From: Aquisalimonas sp. | GTDB taxonomy: Bacteria > Pseudomonadota > Gammaproteobacteria > Nitrococcales > Aquisalimonadaceae | DNA: 5,070 nucleotides | Assembly (NCBI GenBank): GCA_007133445.1 | Contig: SLMR01000296.1 | Location: 1 to 5,070, forward strand | Direction: 5' to 3' | Shown here: piece by piece, positions 1-5,070 of the stretch | Layout of the letters: each line of letters starts with the position of its first letter | Position numbering within the stretch: position 1 is the first letter of the stretch | Program-made: the position numbers and the translations under genes | Notes under the pieces: generated by a model | Database searches by the model: none | The model's input: the letters and a program-made list of their open reading frames with translations, nothing else | Told to the model about the DNA's origin: nothing

Positions 1-25
1 ACGAGCGGATGTGATGTGTGTTGCA

Positions 26-50
26 GGGGCGCGCCGTTCGGGCGCGCCCC
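26..50. terminator. GC-rich perfect hairpin, possible terminator of an upstream gene
   Basis: Ten bases (26-35, GGGGCGCGCC) pair perfectly with 41-50 (GGCGCGCCCC) around a five-base loop, GTTCG. This is a very stable stem. No T-run follows on either strand, so it is not a canonical intrinsic terminator. It could end transcription of a gene lying to the left, act as an RNA 3'-end stabiliser, or belong to the neighbouring repeat element. The stem is seen directly; the terminator role is inference. Confidence 0.4.
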
Positions 51-64
51 GGATCCGTTGAATC

Positions 65-86
65 GGTGCATCAAGATGCACCCTAC
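65..86 (-). repeat. REP unit 1 (hairpin plus GTAG, minus orientation)
   Basis: Stem GGTGCATC (65-72), loop AA, stem GATGCACC (75-82), followed by CTAC (83-86). Read on the minus strand this is GTAG followed by the hairpin. It is the mirror copy of the unit at 215-236, with no mismatch in the shared 24 bases. Confidence 0.65.
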
Positions 87-214
87 GGAACGCGTGCCCC
101 GGTTCCTGACCATGCCCCGGGGGCGGGTCCTTGGCTGGTGGTGCCGGGTGGCCGGGGTGCCACCGGTATCCTGCCCGGCGCCGAGCCATCCGCTTCCGGT
201 CGATTCGCCAATAC

Positions 215-236
215 GTAGGGTGCATCTTGATGCACC
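215..236 (+). repeat. REP unit 2 (GTAG plus hairpin, plus orientation)
   Basis: GTAG (215-218) is followed by stem GGTGCATC (219-226), loop TT and stem GATGCACC (229-236). If transcription of xthA starts to its left, this hairpin would lie in the mRNA leader about 30 bases before the GTG start. There it could affect mRNA stability or ribosome entry, which is inference. Confidence 0.65.
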
Positions 237-266
237 GTCTAACCCACCAATCCCTTCGGTTCACGC

Positions 267-1061
267 GTGCGCATCATCTCCCTCAACTGCAACGGCATCC
301 GCGCCGCTGCCCGCAAGGGCTTTTTCGACTGGCTGCCGGCGCAGGACGCCGACGTGGTCTGCCTGCAGGAGATTAAGGCCCAGGCCGACCAACTCCCCGC
401 CGATCCGTTCTATCCTCCGGGTTACCACGTCCACCTGCACCCCGCCGAGAAGAAGGGCTACAGCGGCGTGGCGATCTACAGCCGGCAGGAGCCCGATGCA
501 GTGATCCACGGGCTCGGCTGGCCGGAGTTCGACGCCGAGGGGCGTTTGATCGAGGCCCGTTTCGGTGACCTTTCAGTGATGTCGCTGTATTTCCCGTCCG
601 GCACCTCGGGCGCCGAGCGCCAGGGTGTGAAAGAGGGGTGGATGGAGGATTTCCGGGAGCGCCTGCGCGCCTGGATGGAGGATGGCCGCGAATACATCAT
701 CTGCGGCGACTGGAACATCGCCCACCGCCGGATTGACCTTCGCAACTGGCGCAGCAACCAGAAGAACTCTGGCTTCCTGCCCCACGAGCGGGAATGGTTG
801 GACCAGATATTCGACGGGCTCGGCTGGGTGGACGCCTATCGGGCCCTCTACCCGGAACGCGAGCAGTACACCTGGTGGTCGAACCGCGGGCGGGCCTGGG
901 AGAACAACACGGGCTGGCGGATCGACTACCAGGTGGTGACGCCGGGGCTGGCCCGGGAACTCGAGGCCGCGTCCGTGTATACGGCCGAGCGCTTCTCCGA
1001 CCACGCGCCGCTGGCGGTGGACTACCGCAGAGAACTGCGCGACAGCGCGGCCGTGGCCTGA
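267..1061 (+). CDS. xthA: Exodeoxyribonuclease III (ExoIII/ExoA-type AP endonuclease)
   Basis: This gene encodes a 264-residue cytoplasmic DNA-repair nuclease. The family cleaves DNA 5' to abasic sites and removes 3'-blocking groups and 3' nucleotides from duplex DNA, using a divalent metal. The whole chain is one endonuclease/exonuclease/phosphatase fold. Visible catalytic residues are Asn7 and Asn9-Gly10 in the opening strand, Glu35 (LQEIK), the GDWNIAH motif with Asp148 and Asn150, Asp220 (WRIDYQ) and the terminal Asp245-His246 (SDHAP). KKGYSGVA (62-69) is also typical. The middle section (YIICGDWNIAH, then RNWR, then FLPHEREWLD) is of the ExoA/Crc type found in Pseudomonas. Pseudomonas Crc has lost the catalytic residues; this protein keeps all of them, so a true nuclease is expected. 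A GTG start is forced: an in-frame TAA lies at 240-242 and there is no other start between. No Shine-Dalgarno sequence is visible. It converges on the glutaredoxin-like gene. Confidence 0.95.
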   Translation: MRIISLNCNGIRAAARKGFFDWLPAQDADVVCLQEIKAQADQLPADPFYPPGYHVHLHPAEKKGYSGVAIYSRQEPDAVIHGLGWPEFDAEGRLIEARFGDLSVMSLYFPSGTSGAERQGVKEGWMEDFRERLRAWMEDGREYIICGDWNIAHRRIDLRNWRSNQKNSGFLPHEREWLDQIFDGLGWVDAYRALYPEREQYTWWSNRGRAWENNTGWRIDYQVVTPGLARELEAASVYTAERFSDHAPLAVDYRRELRDSAAVA

Positions 1062-1066
1062 GCCCG

Positions 1067-1095
1067 CGCGGTCCGTATCCTGTCACGGACCCGCG
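1067..1095. terminator. Hairpin between convergent genes, possible bidirectional terminator
   Basis: GTCCGT (1071-1076) pairs with ACGGAC (1085-1090) around an eight-base loop. Allowing one bulged C at 1091, the stem extends by CGCG (1067-1070) with CGCG (1092-1095). It fills most of the 44-base gap between the stop codons of xthA and the glutaredoxin-like gene, where a shared terminator would be expected. There is no T-run on either side, so the efficiency is uncertain. Confidence 0.4.
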
Positions 1096-1105
1096 ACTGG
1101 CCGAT

Positions 1106-1429
1106 TCAGGCGAAGCGATCTTCCAGGTAGTTCATGATCGCGTCCGACCCGTACAGCCACTGCAGCGCTCCGTCCTCCTGCTGAATCAGCAGGCAGGGCA
1201 CGGTGGCGTCGCCGCCGCCCTGAAGCAATTGCTCACGGTATGCCGGCACACGCCGGATGTTGCGCTGCTCTATCTTCAGACGCAGCCGCTCGATGGTTCG
1301 CAGCACGCGGATGCAGAACGCGCAGGTTTCGTAGTAGTAGAGCGCCAGGTTGTCGGTTTCCCGATCCACTCTGGCCTGTTCCTCGGGGGATCGGTCCACG
1401 ACCGCGGGATTCTGTGGGCTAGTCGCCAT
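1106..1429 (-). CDS. Glutaredoxin-like / GST N-terminal domain protein
   Basis: This 107-residue cytoplasmic protein has a glutaredoxin (thioredoxin-like) fold. Glutaredoxins reduce disulfides or glutathione mixed disulfides with glutathione as donor. After a polar N-terminal tail of about 27 residues, a beta strand (LALYYYE) leads into Cys36-Ala-Phe-Cys39, the CxxC redox site. A helix follows (IRVLRTIERL), then the cis-proline motif Thr76-Val77-Pro78, and Gly94-Ser95-Asp96 near the C-terminus, which in this fold binds the glutathione gamma-glutamyl group. Cys79 directly after the cis-proline is an extra cysteine. The C-terminus (AIMNYLEDRF) resembles both Grx3-like proteins and GST N-domains, so the exact subgroup is open. 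The first ATG is the only start: an in-frame TGA lies seven codons upstream, and a purine-rich stretch (GGAAAGAAG) precedes it. It lies downstream of trxB in the same direction, which suggests a thiol-redox role. Confidence 0.8.
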   Translation of the reverse strand: MATSPQNPAVVDRSPEEQARVDRETDNLALYYYETCAFCIRVLRTIERLRLKIEQRNIRRVPAYREQLLQGGGDATVPCLLIQQEDGALQWLYGSDAIMNYLEDRFA

Positions 1430-1572
1430 GGCTGTCTTCTTTCCGGCTCACGGTGAGTTTGTTCCTGAAAAGGTGCGTGGCCGCATCCGGCGGCACGGAC
1501 CGCTCACGCGTCGGAGCGGTCAACCCTGCCTACCTTATAGACTGGCGCCTGAGCGCCGCTTGCACAAGTCCT
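1430..1572 (-). promoter_or_regulatory. Structured spacer/leader upstream of the glutaredoxin-like gene
   Basis: This spacer between trxB and the glutaredoxin-like gene contains no convincing ORF but several small inverted repeats. GACCGCTC (1498-1505) pairs with GAGCGGTC (1514-1521), eight perfect base pairs. GGCGC (1544-1548) pairs with GCGCC (1553-1557). CTCA (1447-1450) pairs with TGAG (1454-1457). A TATAAG hexamer on the minus strand (1534-1539) could be a -10 box for a separate promoter, but no good -35 sits 16-18 bases upstream. The gene may have its own promoter or be reached by read-through from trxB. Confidence 0.25.
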
Positions 1573-2600
<1,028 letters not shown>

Positions 2601-2735
2601 TCAGATCAGGCCAATGATGCCGATCAGGATAAGGTAGGCGGCGATGATGTAGTTAAGAAGTTTCGGCACTATCAGTATGGCGATGCCGGCGATCAGGGAA
2701 ATCAGGGGCGTCAGCTGAATCTCGGTTCCGGTCAT
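2601..2735 (-). CDS. Small two-helix membrane protein, DUF3096-like
   Basis: This 44-residue ORF starts at the ATG read from 2735 and stops at TGA (2601-2603). A perfect AGGAGG lies five bases before the start. The protein is almost wholly hydrophobic. A short polar N-terminus (MTGTEIQLTP) leads into a first membrane segment at about residues 11-23, a turn with Pro24-Lys25 and Asn28-Tyr29, and a second segment at about residues 30-44. The pattern of a Leu/Ile-rich helix, then PKLLNYI, then a second helix rich in Ile and Gly matches what I remember of DUF3096, a family of tiny inner-membrane proteins of unknown function. It ends 15 bases before the trxB start codon, so the two are probably one transcript. 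No function can be assigned; a link to thiol redox is only suggested by the neighbour. Confidence 0.85.
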   Translation of the reverse strand: MTGTEIQLTPLISLIAGIAILIVPKLLNYIIAAYLILIGIIGLI

Positions 2736-2939
2736 GGTGCCCTCCTCGCGTTCGGTTGGCCCCGCATTGTCGCCATACGGTCGCCTCTCGGGAAAACGTC
2801 ACTGAACAGCAACGGGTGGGGGCGTTGGTCGCCGGGTTCAAGGCCGGGCAGTGTATTGACCCAGGTCATGACGTTTGTGCTGCATTGCGGCATGATGTTG
2901 CCTCAAATGTCCCAGCGTGATCGATAGGAGCTGTCGATA
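2736..2939. promoter_or_regulatory. Divergent intergenic region between the DUF3096-trxB operon and the ATPase gene
   Basis: About 200 bases separate the two start codons and must hold promoters for both directions. I find no gene in it. On plus, TTGACC (2856-2861) resembles a -35 box, but the -10 candidates 17-19 bases further are poor. On minus no pair of boxes is convincing. An eight-base palindrome GTCATGAC (2865-2872) and an imperfect direct repeat (CATGACGTTTG at 2867, CATGATGTTGC at 2891, 24 bases apart) could be regulator sites. For the ATPase, AGGAG (2926-2930) lies nine bases before its ATG. Confidence 0.4.
2741..2746 (-). promoter_or_regulatory. Consensus Shine-Dalgarno of the DUF3096-like gene
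   Basis: AGGAGG on the minus strand, five bases before the ATG at 2735. A full-consensus site at proper spacing is the main evidence, besides the membrane-helix pattern, that this short ORF is translated. Confidence 0.8.
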
Positions 2940-5070
2940 ATGGCGGAGCAGCAGCGGGACGGCGTGCAATGGCATGCCCGCGAAGCAGACGACGTACTCA
3001 AGGAGCTGGCGAGCAGCCCCGACGGCCTCGGTAGCGACGAGGCGAGTGAAAGGCTCCAGCGGCACGGTCCCAACCGCCTGCGGCCGCCAAAGCGCCACGG
3101 CCTGCTGGTGCGTTTCCTGCTGCAGTTCCACAACGTACTGATCTACGTGCTGATCGTCGCCGCTGGGGTGACGGCGTTGCTGGGTCACTGGGTCGACACG
3201 GGCGTCATTCTTGGCGTGGTGGTGATCAACGCCCTCATCGGTGTCATTCAGGAGGGCAAGGCCGAGAAGGCGCTGGACGCCATTCGCGACATGCTCTCGC
3301 CCCAGGCCACCGTGCTGCGCCAGGGGCGTCGCCAGACCATTCCCGCCGAAGAGCTGGTGCCCGGGGACGTGGTGGTACTGCAGTCCGGCGACAAGGTGCC
3401 GGCGGATGTGCGTTTGCTTCGCTCCCGGGAGCTGCGAGTCGACGAAGCCGTGCTCACCGGCGAATCCGTTGCCGTGGACAAGCACCCGGACGCGGTGGCG
3501 GCGGACGCCGTGCTGGGCGACCGCCTCGACATGGCCTTCTCCGGCACCCTGGTGACCTACGGCCAGGGTACCGGCGTGGTGGTGGCGACGGCTGATGCCA
3601 CCGAGATCGGCCGCATCAGCGCCATGCTCGAGGACGTGGAGAAGCTCACCACGCCGCTGCTGCGCCAGATTGCCACCTTCGGGCGCTGGCTGGCCGCGGC
3701 CATCATCGGTGCGGCGGCGCTCACGTTCCTGTTCGGCATGCTGTTCCGGGATTACGCCTGGGGCGAGATCTTCCTGGCCGCGGTGGGGCTGGCGGTGGCG
3801 GCCATCCCCGAGGGCCTGCCGGCGATCATGACGATCACCCTGGCCATCGGCGTGCAGCGCATGGCCGGGCGCAACGCCATCATCCGCAAACTGCCGGCCG
3901 TGGAGACTCTGGGGTCGGTCACCGTGATCTGTTCCGACAAGACCGGCACCCTGACCCGCAACGAGATGACGGTGCAGGGCGTGGTGACCGGAGCCGCCGA
4001 GTACGAGGTCACCGGCGTCGGCTACGCGCCAGAAGGCGCCGTGGAGCAGGACGGCAAGCCGGTGACGGTGGAAGAGGAGGCGGTGCTGCCGGAGCTGTTG
4101 CGGGCCGCGCTGCTGTGCAATGACGCCACGGTGGAGCGAAACGAAGGCGACTGGCGCATGCAGGGCGATCCGACGGAAGGAGCGCTCATGACGCTGGCCA
4201 TGAAGGCCGGTCTGGATGCCGCCGAGTTACAGCGTGAACTGCCGCGCACCGACGCCATTCCCTTCGAATCCGAGCACCGCTTCATGGCCACCCTGCACCA
4301 CGACCACCATGGTCATGGGGTGATCTACCTCAAGGGCGCCCCCGAGCGCGTGCTGGAGATGTGCGCACGGCAGCGCACGGCTGATGGCGACGATGCCATT
4401 GATCGCGACTACTGGCTCCGGGCCATGGAAGGGCTGGCCGAGCGCGGACAGCGGGTGCTGGCCCTGGCCGTGAGCCCGATCGCCGAGGGGCGCCGGGAAT
4501 TGACTTTCGAGGATGTGGAGGAGGGCCTGACCCTGCTGGGGCTGGTTGGGCTCATCGATCCGCCCAGGGAAGAGGCTATCGCCGCCGTGCGCCAGTGCCA
4601 GGAGGCCGGTATCCGCACCAAGATGATCACCGGCGACCACGCACTGACCGCCCGCGCCATCGGCCTGGAGCTGGGCATTGGCGACGGCGAGCGCGCGCTC
4701 ACCGGCAAGGACGTGGAGGCCATGGACGACTCGGAGCTGGAGGAGGCCGTGCGGACCACGGACGTGTTCGCCCGCGCCAGCCCCGAGCACAAACTGCGCC
4801 TGGTGCGCGCCCTGCAGGCCCTGGGCGAACGCGTGGCCATGACCGGCGACGGTGTCAACGACGCGCCGGCGCTCAAGCGCGCGGATGTGGGTGTGGCCAT
4901 GGGGGTGAAGGGCACGGAAGTCTCCAAGGAGGCCAGCGACATGGTGCTGGCGGATGACAACTTCGCCTCCATCGCCCGCGCGGTGGAAGAAGGGCGCACC
5001 GTCTACGACAACCTGCGCAAGGCGCTACTGTTCCTGCTGCCCACCAACGGTGGCCAGGCCATGGTGGTGA
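2940..5070 (+). CDS. P2-type cation-transporting P-type ATPase, 3' end outside the window
   Basis: The first 710 residues of an inner-membrane ATP-driven cation pump are present. In order: N-terminal cation-ATPase domain (about 9-80); M1 and M2 (about 66-82 and 86-105); actuator domain with Thr173-Gly-Glu-Ser176; M3 (about 249-269); M4 with Pro290-Glu-Gly-Leu-Pro294; phosphorylation motif Asp333-Lys-Thr-Gly-Thr; nucleotide-binding domain with Asp410-Pro-Thr-Glu and Lys465-Gly-Ala-Pro-Glu; hinge motifs Thr564-Gly-Asp566 and Thr635-Gly-Asp-Gly-Val-Asn-Asp641; and the start of M5 with Asn703-Gly-Gly-Gln706. The PEGLP motif places it with Ca2+/Na+/H+-type P2 pumps rather than heavy-metal P1B pumps or MgtA. 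Family members usually have about 900 residues, so roughly 200 are missing through the window edge, not a mutation. The ATG is supported by AGGAG upstream and an in-frame TAG at 2925-2927. The substrate is unknown; Ca2+ is the usual default annotation. Oddities are a His-rich loop (453-460) and Gln706. Confidence 0.93.
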   Translation, partial: MAEQQRDGVQWHAREADDVLKELASSPDGLGSDEASERLQRHGPNRLRPPKRHGLLVRFLLQFHNVLIYVLIVAAGVTALLGHWVDTGVILGVVVINALIGVIQEGKAEKALDAIRDMLSPQATVLRQGRRQTIPAEELVPGDVVVLQSGDKVPADVRLLRSRELRVDEAVLTGESVAVDKHPDAVAADAVLGDRLDMAFSGTLVTYGQGTGVVVATADATEIGRISAMLEDVEKLTTPLLRQIATFGRWLAAAIIGAAALTFLFGMLFRDYAWGEIFLAAVGLAVAAIPEGLPAIMTITLAIGVQRMAGRNAIIRKLPAVETLGSVTVICSDKTGTLTRNEMTVQGVVTGAAEYEVTGVGYAPEGAVEQDGKPVTVEEEAVLPELLRAALLCNDATVERNEGDWRMQGDPTEGALMTLAMKAGLDAAELQRELPRTDAIPFESEHRFMATLHHDHHGHGVIYLKGAPERVLEMCARQRTADGDDAIDRDYWLRAMEGLAERGQRVLALAVSPIAEGRRELTFEDVEEGLTLLGLVGLIDPPREEAIAAVRQCQEAGIRTKMITGDHALTARAIGLELGIGDGERALTGKDVEAMDDSELEEAVRTTDVFARASPEHKLRLVRALQALGERVAMTGDGVNDAPALKRADVGVAMGVKGTEVSKEASDMVLADDNFASIARAVEEGRTVYDNLRKALLFLLPTNGGQAMVV

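Larger units (their letters stand above)
64..237. repeat. REPIN/BIME-like inverted pair of REP sequences
   Basis: Two 24-base arms are exact reverse complements: 64-87 and 214-237. Each arm is itself a hairpin (GGTGCATC, two-base loop, GATGCACC; stems at 65-82 and 219-236) flanked on its inner side by GTAG (215-218 on plus; CTAC at 83-86, which reads GTAG on minus). A GTAG foot next to a short palindrome is the hallmark of REP sequences mobilised by RAYT (Y1-type) transposases, and two inverted REPs around a variable spacer form a REPIN or BIME. Here the 126-base spacer is GC-rich and has no convincing ORF. No transposase is in the window, so the element would depend on one elsewhere. The alternative is a small MITE with 24-bp terminal inverted repeats. 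The right arm ends only 29 bases before the xthA start codon. Confidence 0.7.

Noticed and set aside
1..14. Possible 3' end of an upstream plus-strand gene, with a TGA at 12-14 followed by the hairpin at 26-50
   Set aside because: Only four codons are visible, which is too little to support a coding call. The arrangement is suggestive only.
88..213. Possible gene inside the REP pair spacer
   Set aside because: Reading frames here are short, have no ribosome site and no recognisable motif, so the spacer is better seen as the variable core of the repeat element.
16..504. 162-residue open frame on plus running through the REP pair into xthA
   Set aside because: It is rich in Pro, Arg, Ser and Thr, as expected of an out-of-frame GC-rich reading. 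It overlaps xthA in another frame and crosses both hairpin arms.
794..1456. 220-residue open frame on plus over the end of xthA and across the glutaredoxin-like gene
   Set aside because: It is out of frame with xthA and antisense to a gene with clear CxxC and cis-Pro motifs, and it crosses both stop codons.
2838..3485. 215-residue open frame on minus over the ATPase start
   Set aside because: It is antisense to the ATPase N-terminal and actuator domains and covers the intergenic region. No domain or ribosome site was recognised.
4227..4790. 187-residue open frame on minus inside the ATPase gene
   Set aside because: The plus strand carries the conserved ATPase N and P domains throughout, so the minus frame is a GC-driven shadow.
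4995..5070. Lack of a stop codon in the ATPase as a sign of a broken gene
   Set aside because: The frame is open and motif-perfect up to the last base, so the gene is simply cut by the window edge in M5.

Overview
The window is high-GC, gene-dense bacterial DNA. It holds four genes that are complete within it and a fifth that runs off the right edge. The protein sequences suggest a gammaproteobacterium. The exonuclease III resembles the ExoA/Crc branch known from Pseudomonas and relatives. The thioredoxin reductase is of the E. coli type, with a Cys-Ala-Thr-Cys active site. A REP-type repeat pair precedes the first gene. A halophilic or alkaliphilic family such as Ectothiorhodospiraceae would fit the composition, but that is a guess.

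Layout from left to right. Bases 1-266 hold no gene. They contain a strong GC hairpin (26-50) and two 24-bp arms in perfect inverted orientation (64-87 and 214-237), each a GTAG tetranucleotide plus a small hairpin, as in REP/REPIN elements. Next comes xthA (267-1061, +), a catalytically intact exodeoxyribonuclease III that starts at GTG without a visible Shine-Dalgarno sequence. It converges on a glutaredoxin-like gene (1106-1429, -). Upstream of that, in the same direction, are a hairpin-rich spacer (1430-1586), trxB (1587-2585, -) and a 44-residue two-helix membrane protein of DUF3096 type (2601-2735, -). The last two are 15 bases apart and look like an operon. A divergent intergenic region (2736-2939) separates them from a P2-type cation-transporting P-type ATPase (2940 to the edge, +). 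That gene is truncated by the window inside membrane segment M5.

Functionally, the minus-strand cluster pairs the thioredoxin system (TrxB, which reduces thioredoxin with NADPH) with a glutaredoxin-fold protein, so it concerns thiol redox balance. XthA repairs abasic and oxidised DNA ends, which is compatible with an oxidative-stress theme but not proof of one. The ATPase is a separate transport unit. I see no prophage, CRISPR array, toxin system or clearly new multi-gene system. The most notable items are the REP pair abutting xthA, the small membrane gene ahead of trxB, and two sequence oddities in the ATPase (a glutamine at a usual ion-site glutamate, and a histidine-rich loop).
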